Source of the DNA: Paenibacillus xylanivorans
GTDB lineage: Bacteria; Bacillota; Bacilli; Paenibacillales; Paenibacillaceae
Direction: 5' to 3'
Length of the DNA: 64,000 nt
NCBI RefSeq assembly: GCF_001280595.1
Contig: NZ_LITU01000083.1
Coordinates: 136,934-200,933, forward strand
The notes below the pieces were generated by a model that was not told the DNA's origin, searched no databases, and was given only the letters and a program-made list of their open reading frames with translations. Of this stretch, positions 46,972 to 55,253 are shown piece by piece; the first letter of the stretch is position 1, and each line of letters starts with the position of its first letter. Both the position numbers and the translations under genes were made by a program.

Positions 46972-47775
46972 ATGCCAAATACGGCGACATTGCAGCGTGA
47001 GGCTGCCGTTAATGTGTACCGCAGTGTAGAACAGGGATTGAAAGAAACGGGTGCCGAAACATGCGGCTTAATGTTCATCCATTGCGCAGGGCATTCTCAG
47101 CCGGAGCAGCAGGTCAGGACACATCTGGAGCAGACCGGTGAGTCTGCGTTCCAGGTGTGGATGGATGGAGCCACACAGGCCATTGCTGTCCTGCTGCCAG
47201 GGCTGACACTGGATGAGGTTCATTATGAGGGGCTTCGCATCAAGCATGAACTGCAGGAGACGGTACCTGGTGCCGATCCGCAAATCACGCTGGCAAGTTT
47301 CCCGGCAGGTGAACGTCCTTCCAAGGCAACCATTCAACATATGGCTGAGTCCGCGAAGCTGGTAGACCCGTCGGAAATTCATATCTACACGCTGGACATC
47401 ACGGCAGACGAGCCGGAACGAATTTTGATTGTGGACAACGATCCGACGGTACGCGAGTTTCTGCAATTGCGACTGAAGATGCAAGGATACGAAACCTATG
47501 AAGCGGTGGATGGGCTGGCTGCATTGGAGCTGATTGAGAAAATCACGCCCGATCTGGTGCTGACCGAATTGAATCTGTATGGCATTGATGGCCTGCCGTT
47601 CATTCAACATATCCAGAACCTTGATATGGAGCAGCCGCCCAAAATCGTCGTTTTGACGGAGCAGCGTGTAGAACAGACGATCAGCCAATGCTTTCGCAGC
47701 GGGGTCGATGATTATATGACCAAACCGTTCTCACCTGTGGAGCTGGATGCCCGAATCAGGCGTTGCCTGCATTAG
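46972..47775 (+). CDS. Degenerate GGDEF - receiver regulator lacking the phosphoacceptor Asp
   Basis: A 267-residue protein. Residues 1-140 read as a GGDEF domain without its signature: AIAVLLPGLTLDEV..LRIKHEL and the ITLASFPAGERP stretch align with the family, but the GG(D/E)EF loop is WMDGATQ. Residues 150-267 are a receiver domain in which the acid pair reads D155-N156 and the phosphoacceptor position is Glu199 (PDLVLTELNL), while Thr229 and Lys251 are kept. It is thus neither a cyclase nor a normal phospho-receiver, and may act as a locked or ligand-binding switch for polysaccharide synthesis. ATG 46972 follows a G-rich site. Confidence 0.8.
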   Translation: MPNTATLQREAAVNVYRSVEQGLKETGAETCGLMFIHCAGHSQPEQQVRTHLEQTGESAFQVWMDGATQAIAVLLPGLTLDEVHYEGLRIKHELQETVPGADPQITLASFPAGERPSKATIQHMAESAKLVDPSEIHIYTLDITADEPERILIVDNDPTVREFLQLRLKMQGYETYEAVDGLAALELIEKITPDLVLTELNLYGIDGLPFIQHIQNLDMEQPPKIVVLTEQRVEQTISQCFRSGVDDYMTKPFSPVELDARIRRCLH

Positions 47776-47909
47776 ACGTAACCACAACCAAAACGAGGAG
47801 AAACAGTAGCCTATTAATCTCGATCAGACAAACAAGTATATCTACAGACAAACATCTATCAAATGGATTCGTCAATCAACCAAACAAATACACTGTTGGA
47901 GGGAATATC

Positions 47910-49277
47910 ATGGAGAATCAACAATTCCACACATTACTAAATGCGATTGAAAATAAAGAAGCGGTGCTCGGCGTGGTCGGGCTCGGTTACGTAGGATTAC
48001 CACTTGCGGTGGAAATGGTCAATCAGGGTTTCACGGTAATCGGAATTGATCTGGATGCATCCAAAGTGGAGAGCATCTATCAAGGAGATTCCTATATTCA
48101 CGACATTTCGTCCGAAGAATTGAAAACAGTTATGCAAAGCGGCCGCTTTCAGCCAACAACGGACTACAGCATGCTGCGCGTGATCGACGCACTGAGCATC
48201 TGCGTACCTACACCGCTTAGTGAAAATCAGGACCCGGATACGTCCTATATCGAGACGGTTGTGGATCAGATCAAACTGCACATGAAACCAGGCATGCTGA
48301 TTACGCTGGAGAGTACTACTTATCCAGGTACAACCGAAGAACTGATTCAGGATGAGCTGGACAAGATCGGACAAGAAGCAGGCAAAGATTACTTCCTGTG
48401 CTTCTCGCCTGAACGTGTGGACCCGTCCAACGGACGATTCACTACCTTTAATACACCGAAAGTAATCGGTGGAACAACGGAAGCTTGCCTCAAGTTGGGA
48501 ACAGCATTGTACAGCAAGTACGTTGAAACGGTTGTACCCGTTTCTTCGCCAAAAGTGGCTGAAATGTCCAAACTGCTGGAAAATACGTTCCGCAGCGTAA
48601 ACATTGCCTTTGTTAATGAAATGGCGATGATGTGCGACCGTATGGGCATCGATATCTGGGAAGTTATCGATGCGGCTGCGACGAAGCCGTTTGGCTTCAT
48701 GCCATTCTATCCGGGCCCTGGCATCGGCGGTCACTGCATTCCGCTTGATCCGATGTACCTGTCCTGGAAGGCGAAAGGATTCCGTTTCTACAGCAAATTC
48801 ATCGAGCTGGCGCAATCCACCAATGACAACATGCCATATTATGTACTGAACAAAACATCAACGATCCTGAATGAGTACGCGAAATCCGTACGTAAATCCA
48901 ACATTCTGTTGCTCGGTATGTCGTACAAGCCGAATATTGCCGATTTGCGTGAATCTCCAGGATTGGAAGTCTATGAACTGTTCAAGGAAGGTGGAGCTAA
49001 TGTCAGCTATTATGATCCACATGCTGAATCGTTCCTGGACAAGCATGGAGAGACGGTATATAGCGAAGTGCTCAACCTGGAGCAGTTCAAGAAGTACGAT
49101 TGCATCGTGCTGATCACCAACCACAGCGATTTGCCTTACTTTGATATTGCCGAGATGGGTGTGCCGATTCTGGATACACGTAATGCGTTCAAAACGTACA
49201 CACATCCGCACATTTACAAGATTGGTCATTCGGTACAGCACCCTGTGCTTGAGCCAAGTGAAGCGTTGCTCGTCTGA
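47910..49277 (+). CDS. UDP-sugar 6-dehydrogenase (UDP-GlcNAc dehydrogenase WbpA-like)
   Basis: A 455-residue NAD-dependent enzyme making a UDP-uronic acid. The N-terminal Rossmann fold has LGVVGLGYVGLPLAVEM. The middle domain has TYPGTTEE and the catalytic Cys in PGPGIGGHCIPLDPMYLSWK, whose wording is typical of the WbpA/WecC group rather than of UDP-glucose dehydrogenases. The C-terminal UDP-binding domain has LLLGMSYKPNIADLRESPGLEV. The expected product is a UDP-N-acetylhexosaminuronate for the GT2 synthase. ATG 47910 has GGAGGGAA 6-7 bases upstream; the 49-residue longer frame overlaps the previous gene without homology. Confidence 0.92.
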   Translation: MENQQFHTLLNAIENKEAVLGVVGLGYVGLPLAVEMVNQGFTVIGIDLDASKVESIYQGDSYIHDISSEELKTVMQSGRFQPTTDYSMLRVIDALSICVPTPLSENQDPDTSYIETVVDQIKLHMKPGMLITLESTTYPGTTEELIQDELDKIGQEAGKDYFLCFSPERVDPSNGRFTTFNTPKVIGGTTEACLKLGTALYSKYVETVVPVSSPKVAEMSKLLENTFRSVNIAFVNEMAMMCDRMGIDIWEVIDAAATKPFGFMPFYPGPGIGGHCIPLDPMYLSWKAKGFRFYSKFIELAQSTNDNMPYYVLNKTSTILNEYAKSVRKSNILLLGMSYKPNIADLRESPGLEVYELFKEGGANVSYYDPHAESFLDKHGETVYSEVLNLEQFKKYDCIVLITNHSDLPYFDIAEMGVPILDTRNAFKTYTHPHIYKIGHSVQHPVLEPSEALLV

Positions 49278-50209
49278 GGAATATAACGAACAAGTGGGGC
49301 AAACTGTCGGCGAAGGCAAAATGGGCCATTCTGGCCCTGCTGTTCTGCCTGCTGCTTCTGCCCTGGCTACTCAAATGGTTCTCACATGAGGAACACAAAG
49401 CGACCTGGCTGTGGGACGCTTCCATTATTGCAGAGCAGACACCCGAGATTATCTCCTTCTCCAAAGCACAGGGCGTGGATACCATTTTCCTGCAAATTCA
49501 GGATGAGGTACCCGATGCGACATACCGCAAATTCATTGTGGCTGCGCGGCAGGCTGAGATCGAAGTGCATGCCCTGAATGGTCATGCAGACTGGGCCTAT
49601 ACGGAGAAGCGGGAAGAGGGACTTGCGTTTATTGAAAAAGTACGAGCCTATAATGCAGCTTCGGCCAAAAATGAACGCTTTGAGGGCATTCAGCTGGATG
49701 TGGAGCCTTATCAGCTAAAACGCTGGGAGAACGAGCAGAACAGCGTGATTGCGGAGTGGAGCGACAACATGAAGGCTTGGACCAAAGCCGGATCTGACGC
49801 CGGACTATACATGAGCGCCGCGATCCCTTTCTGGCTGGATGCACGCGAGTCGGCAGAAGGCGGAGGTACATTCAGCCGCTGGGTGATTGACCATTTTGAT
49901 GCAGTGGCCATTATGGCTTATCGGGATAGTGGTCAACAAATGTATGATCTGTCCAAGGAAGAGCTGGACGAAGCCGATGAGCTTGGCAAGAAGGTATGGG
50001 TTGGAGCCGAGCTGGCGGACACGCATGAAGGCGATCATCTAACCTTTTTCAGCAAATCCATCACCAATATGGACGAAGAAATGAAGAAAGTGTTTGATCT
50101 CGGCGCTTCTCATTCTTCTTTTGCAGGTGTGGCGGTGCATCATTATGAAGCATGGTATGCGAAGGAAAACGGCATTCCACTGGCTCGAAAGAGCGAGGAG
50201 AAGAAGTAG
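49274..50209 (+). CDS. Membrane-anchored glycoside hydrolase-like TIM-barrel protein (probable CTG start)
   Basis: The frame is open from 49262 and contains a good signal anchor (KWAILALLFCLLLLPWLL, about residues 15-32) upstream of the first ATG at 49475, so that ATG is too late. The only usable upstream codon is CTG 49274, overlapping the dehydrogenase stop as CTGA and giving an RNITNKWGKLS start. The 311-residue product has a barrel-like domain with ASIIAEQTPEIISFSKAQG, GIQLDVEPYQ (Asp-x-Glu, as in GH18/GH-like deacetylase barrels) and AIMAYRDSGQQMYD. It may trim or process the exported polysaccharide. Family not firmly recognised. Confidence 0.7.
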   Translation: MRNITNKWGKLSAKAKWAILALLFCLLLLPWLLKWFSHEEHKATWLWDASIIAEQTPEIISFSKAQGVDTIFLQIQDEVPDATYRKFIVAARQAEIEVHALNGHADWAYTEKREEGLAFIEKVRAYNAASAKNERFEGIQLDVEPYQLKRWENEQNSVIAEWSDNMKAWTKAGSDAGLYMSAAIPFWLDARESAEGGGTFSRWVIDHFDAVAIMAYRDSGQQMYDLSKEELDEADELGKKVWVGAELADTHEGDHLTFFSKSITNMDEEMKKVFDLGASHSSFAGVAVHHYEAWYAKENGIPLARKSEEKK

Positions 50210-50255
50210 CAGGTGCAGGTGGCTAACAGAAAGATCGTTGTGAATTGTAAACGGG

Positions 50256-50291
50256 AAAAGGCAAGTCTCCGTCAAGGAGGCTTGCCTTTTT
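50256..50291. terminator. Bidirectional terminator between polysaccharide operon and araC-type gene
   Basis: Perfect stem AAAAGGCAAG / CTTGCCTTTT with further TCTCC / GGAGG pairing, giving T-runs on either strand. Confidence 0.9.
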
Positions 50292-50330
50292 GCTTTTGGT
50301 AGCTTTCAGCAGCGTGCGGTTGGCGACAAA

Positions 50331-51203
50331 TCAGCTTTTGTTGTTTTCGGCTGTTCGATAACGATTGGGAGGCAGACCGACCTGCTTTTTGAATGCCTTA
50401 GAGAAGGAAAACAGGTCAGGGTAACCTACCGAGTGTGCTACTTCAGTTAACGTTAACGGGGTCTGCACAAGCAGGCGTTTGGCTTGGTTCATTTTGAGAC
50501 GTTGAATATACTGGACAGGAGACAGACCATAGGCTTTGCGGAACTGTTTGGCAAAATGGGTCCGATCCACACCAGCGTGTGCAGATACACCTTCCACGGT
50601 AATGCCGCCAGCAAAGTGAATATCCATGTACTCTTTGCCCTTTTGCAGCCATGGTGTGGCAGAGTCTGGTTGAAGCACTCGGGTAGCGGGCGATTTGGCA
50701 ATTCGATCAAACAATCCGAGAAAACGGGTAAGTCGTCCCAGGTCGCTTGCGCCTCCCTGAGGTTTGCGAACCTCCTCCAAAAAGGCACGCATGCCACTTG
50801 CTGTCTCCGGGGTGAGTACACCTGAACGATGCGGCGCGTCCGGAGTAAGCCCGATTCGTGCCAAAAGTTCGGCTGCATGTTTTCCATCAAAGGCTATGAA
50901 AATTTTATGAAGAGACTCCTTCGGGTCAGACCAGTACTCATGGGTAACCTGTGGGTACAGGCAGAATGCATCGCGGGCACGCAGGGAATAACGATGTCCG
51001 TTCTGTATGAATGTTCCCTCGCCTTCCAGAACAAAAATCAAATAATGAAAAGGCGTCGTTCGCGGGCCAATATGATAGTTGCTCTTGGCTATATTACGGC
51101 CAATTCGAATCGGCCAAGCTCCACCGGCTTTCTCGAATTCAGACGGAGTAAAAAAAATAATATCCAAAAACTCGTGGTGGTCCTCCTTCATGCTCTCGAT
51201 CAT
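50331..51203 (-). CDS. AraC-family transcriptional regulator
   Basis: A 290-residue regulator with an N-terminal cupin (AraC_binding: HYLIFVLEGEGTFIQNGHRY, ARDAFCLYPQVTHEYW), and two C-terminal helix-turn-helix units (GITVEGVSAHAGVDRTHFAK and LTLTEVAHSVGYPDLFSFSK). Such proteins usually sense a sugar. ATG 51203 has GAGGTG 6 bases upstream; the GTG at 51212 is inside that site. Divergent from the SsuD-like gene, about 530 bases away across a palindromic repeat, and it could control that cluster. Confidence 0.9.
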   Translation of the reverse strand: MIESMKEDHHEFLDIIFFTPSEFEKAGGAWPIRIGRNIAKSNYHIGPRTTPFHYLIFVLEGEGTFIQNGHRYSLRARDAFCLYPQVTHEYWSDPKESLHKIFIAFDGKHAAELLARIGLTPDAPHRSGVLTPETASGMRAFLEEVRKPQGGASDLGRLTRFLGLFDRIAKSPATRVLQPDSATPWLQKGKEYMDIHFAGGITVEGVSAHAGVDRTHFAKQFRKAYGLSPVQYIQRLKMNQAKRLLVQTPLTLTEVAHSVGYPDLFSFSKAFKKQVGLPPNRYRTAENNKS

Positions 51204-51468
51204 CAGGAACACCTCTTTAATATAAGTATAGTTTGTAATCTCGAAAGTTTCTCTTATAACCTATTATACAGGTGGGTTTTGTAAATATTCAAGATGAGGA
51301 AGACCTATTCCTGTGAATTCACCACAAAATGACAAAATAAAATGGCCGCGAAATGACATTGATCACAGACAAATCAATTGTTATGATGTCCATACCTATT
51401 AAACCAAGTTAATTAATCGGCATTTGGAAGTATTCGTACTTATAAAATGATTAGAAATTAGGCGCACT

Positions 51469-51698
51469 TTAAAAATAAGGTTTAACGAGTGCGAACGTAG
51501 TGGAGGGTACGAAATCGATTCTGAAGAAGCGAAGCTAAAAGCTTTCTGCAAGAAAGCCACTTCGTAAGCATTATCTCACCTTTACCACCGGATTTTTCCC
51601 TTTAAAAAGGGATAAAAGAAAATCTGGGGATAACAGTGATCGAAAGAACGATTCGTAACCGGAACGGCTAAGTTGCAGAGCAGTGACCTTATTTTTAA
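51469..51698. repeat. 230-bp giant palindromic element (family B, copy 2, inverted)
   Basis: The outer arms TTAAAAATAAGGT (51469-51481) and ACCTTATTTTTAA (51686-51698) are exact complements but unlike those of copy 1. The core read on the minus strand matches copy 1: CGATCACTGTTATCCCCAGA against CGATCGCTGTTATCCCCGGA, then AAAATCCGG..TAAAGG..GAG and CTTCGCTTCTTCAGA. It carries about 40 extra bases (AGAAAGCTTTTAG region). No ORF. It lies between the araC gene and the SsuD-like gene, ending about 40 bases before the latter's start. Confidence 0.75.
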
Positions 51699-51736
51699 CA
51701 TGAGACTTTATTTATTCATAGAAGGGAATGACTTGC

Positions 51737-52936
51737 GTGAGCGAACAGGAAGAAATGAAGTTTGGATGGTTTTTGCCTACAGCAGGAGACGGAAAATATG
51801 TAGGGGTTGCCCCGGAGCGGGAACCGAGTCTAGATTATATGATCCAAGTGGCGCAGACAGCGGAGACGGCAGGATTTGAATTCGTATTGATTCCGACAGG
51901 TGGAGCCTGTCTGGATGCGTGGGTTGTGGGTTCGGCTGTCATGAGTCACACGAAAACACTGCGTCCGCTTGTGGCTATTCGCCCGGGTCTGGTCACCCCT
52001 GTATTGGCTGCACGAATGGGAGCGGCACTGGATCAACTGTCTGGTGGTCGTGCCATGATCAATGTGGTGACAGGCAGTTCGGTTCGGGACCTGGAGGAAC
52101 TAGGAGATCCACTGGCTCATGCCCATGATGAACGTTATGAACGGGCGAGCGAGTACATGGAAGTGATGAAGCGTTCATGGACCCAATCGACCGGGCTCAA
52201 TCTGACCGAGTTTGCTGGAAGTGGTGCTCAGTCGAATCGGGAAGCATCCGAAGACAATCAGGAGTTTAACGGTAAATATTACAATTTCAAAGCTCCGGTA
52301 GGCATGCCTGAAACGGTGCAAAAGCCGTATCCGCCATTCTACCTCGGAGGAAGTTCACCGATTGCGAAACGGGTAGCTGTTGAACACGCAGATACATTCC
52401 TCATGTGGGGCGAGCCGCATGACTGGATTCAGGAGCAGATCGAAGAAATTGAAGTCATTCGCGAACAAATCAAAGAGGAAACGGGAAAAGATCGCCAGTT
52501 GCGTTACGGCATGCGGGCACAGGTACTCATTCGGGATACCGAAGAAGAAGCTTGGGCGGCGGCTTGGGAGATTATTAGCAAAGTTCCACCTGAAGCGATC
52601 GAGAAAGCTAAGGCAATTTTTGCGGAGACGGATGCGACCAACCAACGCAGACAGAATGAGCTGCGGGAACTGTCCGAGAAGCAGCAATTCGTCGTAGGTC
52701 CCAACCTGTGGACAGGGTTATCCGTTGTTCGATCCGGCGGAGCGATACTCATTGTCGGTACAGCAGAACAGGTCGCAGAACGATTGATGGAATATGGCGA
52801 TCTGGGCGTGACCACATTTATATTGTCAGGATATCCGCATCTGGAAGAAGCCGAGATTTTTGGACGGACGGTTATGCCAATCATTCGTGAGAAGTGGAGC
52901 TCCAGACAGAAGCAGCATCAAGTTACTACCAATTAA
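51737..52936 (+). CDS. SsuD-like FMNH2-dependent sulfonate monooxygenase (LLM class)
   Basis: A 399-residue bacterial-luciferase-like monooxygenase whose nearest known relative is alkanesulfonate monooxygenase: KFGWFLPTAGDGKYVG, IPTGGACLDAWVVG (the conserved Cys), NVVTGSSVRDLEELG, PPFYLGGSS and LSGYPHLEEAE. Compared from memory with E. coli SsuD, two active-site histidines are replaced (PTHGDG to PTAGDG; RLHV to RAQV), so the substrate or mechanism may differ. GTG 51737 has GAAGGGA 10 bases upstream; ATG 51728 or 51755 are alternatives. No flavin reductase gene is nearby. It heads a cluster with a sugar-type ABC importer. Confidence 0.85.
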   Translation: MSEQEEMKFGWFLPTAGDGKYVGVAPEREPSLDYMIQVAQTAETAGFEFVLIPTGGACLDAWVVGSAVMSHTKTLRPLVAIRPGLVTPVLAARMGAALDQLSGGRAMINVVTGSSVRDLEELGDPLAHAHDERYERASEYMEVMKRSWTQSTGLNLTEFAGSGAQSNREASEDNQEFNGKYYNFKAPVGMPETVQKPYPPFYLGGSSPIAKRVAVEHADTFLMWGEPHDWIQEQIEEIEVIREQIKEETGKDRQLRYGMRAQVLIRDTEEEAWAAAWEIISKVPPEAIEKAKAIFAETDATNQRRQNELRELSEKQQFVVGPNLWTGLSVVRSGGAILIVGTAEQVAERLMEYGDLGVTTFILSGYPHLEEAEIFGRTVMPIIREKWSSRQKQHQVTTN

Positions 52937-53012
52937 GTGAGTTAACCCTTTTTTACACTTTAACGGAGAGAGCAGAACCGTACATTAATCATCCTTCAGG
53001 AGGTCTTCTTTC

Positions 53013-54287
53013 ATGAGAAAAAAACAAAAATATATCCTGCCCCTTGTCAGTATGCTGGTGATGTCCATCCTGCTGTCTGCCTGCGGTGGAGGGGATAATG
53101 CGACATCAGGAGGGAACGATTCCTCTGGTTCGGGCAAAGTAACGATCAGCTTCATGCACTGGCGTGGAGAAGATGTGGAAGCACTGAACAAGACGATTGA
53201 TGCGTTTGAAAAGGAAAACCCGAACATCCATGTGGAAATGCAAACTCTTCCTTCGGACCAATATCAATCCACTGTACAATCCAAAATCAGTGATGGTTCT
53301 GTTGGGGATGTATTTGCTTCCTTCCCTGGTGCACAGTTCGAAGCGTTCAACAAAGCCGGATTGTTTACGGATCTGACCGGCTCGTCGTTTCTGTCGGCTT
53401 ACAATCCAAAACTAATTGAAGCAGGCCAGCACGATGGCAAACAATATGCAATTCCTTATCAGCTTGTATACAACGATCCGATCTATAATGTGAAACTGTT
53501 TGAAAAATACGGACTGACCCCGCCAACGGATTGGGATGGCTTCCTTGCGCTTTGTCAGACGCTGAAAGACAACGGCATTATTCCGATTGCATTTGCTGGA
53601 GCGGACATTGGTCCGGGCCAATTCATGAATACGATGGCGATGAACAATGCACCGAGTGACGACATTTTTACCAAAGTGGAAGCCGGAGAAGCGAAACTGA
53701 CGGATGAGTTTTGGGTGAAAACATTAACTCAGTTTAAAGAACTGAACGACAAAGGTTACTTCCAGCAGGATGCACTTGGAACGAAAGACCCGGCAGCGGG
53801 AGCGCTCTTCATCCAGGAGAAAGCAGCCATGCTGGCGAGCGGATCTTATCAGTTAGCTCAGAACAAGCTGCAAAATCCGAATCTGGAGCAACAGCTGCTT
53901 GCACCCATTACCGTAAGTGCAGATCAGGCGAAGTATGAAGGCGTTCATACTACGACATTTATGCTCGCGGTGAACAGCAAGTCCAAACATCCGGAAGAAG
54001 CGAAGAAGTTCATCGAATTCCTGAGCAATCCAGAAGTGGCTGGCGAATATGCGAACCAGACGGGACAGAATGTAACGGTGAATGATGTGAAGTACGATAC
54101 ACCTGAACTTCAGGTTGCCGGAGATTGGGCGAGCAAGAAGACCGTGTTCCAGCCACGGTTCACCATCCTGAACGGAGATAATCAGAAAGCAGTAACGAAC
54201 TCCATTCAGGCTGTACTGAGCGGCACTTCTCCTGAAGAAGCAGCGCAGCAGGCACAGGCGATCATTGATCAGCATATCGGGAAATAA
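53013..54287 (+). CDS. CUT1-type ABC transporter solute-binding lipoprotein
   Basis: A 424-residue extracellular solute-binding protein of family 1 (sugar). Signal peptide with lipobox SILLSACGGG, then a Gly/Ser linker and the binding fold: ISFMHWRGEDVEALNKTIDA, PYQLVYNDPIYNVKLFEKYG, and a C-terminal FIEFLSNPEVAGEYANQTG. It captures an oligosaccharide or sugar derivative and delivers it to the two following permeases. AGGAGGT precedes ATG by about 10 bases. Next to an SsuD-like enzyme, a sulfonated sugar is a possible ligand, but this is inference. Confidence 0.92.
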   Translation: MRKKQKYILPLVSMLVMSILLSACGGGDNATSGGNDSSGSGKVTISFMHWRGEDVEALNKTIDAFEKENPNIHVEMQTLPSDQYQSTVQSKISDGSVGDVFASFPGAQFEAFNKAGLFTDLTGSSFLSAYNPKLIEAGQHDGKQYAIPYQLVYNDPIYNVKLFEKYGLTPPTDWDGFLALCQTLKDNGIIPIAFAGADIGPGQFMNTMAMNNAPSDDIFTKVEAGEAKLTDEFWVKTLTQFKELNDKGYFQQDALGTKDPAAGALFIQEKAAMLASGSYQLAQNKLQNPNLEQQLLAPITVSADQAKYEGVHTTTFMLAVNSKSKHPEEAKKFIEFLSNPEVAGEYANQTGQNVTVNDVKYDTPELQVAGDWASKKTVFQPRFTILNGDNQKAVTNSIQAVLSGTSPEEAAQQAQAIIDQHIGK

Positions 54288-54290
54288 ACA

Positions 54291-55163
54291 ATGAAGAACC
54301 GTATTCAGCTATCCCTGTTTCTGTTACCCGGGTTGCTGCTGTACGTTGCACTGTTCGTATTTCCTACATTGACGGGGCTGTTCTACTCCTTTACGGATTG
54401 GGATGGGGTATCCCCGTCGTATGCATTTGTAGGGCTGGATAATTACAAGGACAGTCTCAGCAGCATCGTATTTCGCAAAGCCTTTGGCAACAACGTGGAG
54501 TTCATGTTAACGGTTGTCATTGCGCAAACCTTTATTTCACTTGTTCTGGCGCTGCTCCTGGTACGTAACACAAAGATACGCATCGCGCTCCGGGCGCTCT
54601 ATTTTCTGCCTGCGATTCTGTCCTCCGTATCGGTGGGTCTGATCTGGGCATTTATGTATGATCCTTCGATCGGGCTGATTAACTATGGATTGAACGAGGC
54701 AGGTATGGGAAGCATTGCCCACAACTGGATTGGTGATCCGAAGATCGCCATCTACTCGATTGCTGCGGTACAGGTCTGGGCACATGCGGGGCAGATGATG
54801 ATTGTGTTTATCGCAGGTCTGCAAGGCATTCCAGCGGAGCTGTATGAAGCAGCACGTATGGATGGCGGCAGCAAATGGCAGGTATTCCGTACCGTGACCT
54901 GGCCGCTGCTGGCACCTTCGGCAACAATTGTTGTGGCCTATACGACCATTCAGTCGTTCAAGGCATTTGACCTCATTTTCACGATGACGGACGGAGGCCC
55001 GAACTACGCGACTGAAATTTTGACGACATATATCTATCATACCGCCTTTGGCAGCTACTCATTTGGCCTCGCTTCAGCGGGTTCGATGATCTTCCTGGTT
55101 CTGCTGGCGCTGCTGACACTATTACAGTTCAAAGCGCTGCGTGCCGACCGGGTAAGCTATTAA
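54291..55163 (+). CDS. CUT1-type ABC transporter permease (MalF/UgpA-like)
   Basis: A 290-residue, six-helix permease. The EAA motif is ELYEAARMDGGSKWQVFRTV and the family C-terminal motif TMTDGGPNYATEILTTYIY is present. It starts three bases after the binding-protein stop and pairs with the next permease. No ATP-binding subunit gene is in the cluster, so a shared MsmX/UgpC-type ATPase is expected to energise it. Confidence 0.93.
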   Translation: MKNRIQLSLFLLPGLLLYVALFVFPTLTGLFYSFTDWDGVSPSYAFVGLDNYKDSLSSIVFRKAFGNNVEFMLTVVIAQTFISLVLALLLVRNTKIRIALRALYFLPAILSSVSVGLIWAFMYDPSIGLINYGLNEAGMGSIAHNWIGDPKIAIYSIAAVQVWAHAGQMMIVFIAGLQGIPAELYEAARMDGGSKWQVFRTVTWPLLAPSATIVVAYTTIQSFKAFDLIFTMTDGGPNYATEILTTYIYHTAFGSYSFGLASAGSMIFLVLLALLTLLQFKALRADRVSY

Positions 55164-55253
55164 CGATTGGACGGATTGATATGTTCGCGAATTGTTAATT
55201 TTATTTTGCCCGGCAACGTCCAAGCAACCAAAGGAAGAAGGGAGGAAATTTAT

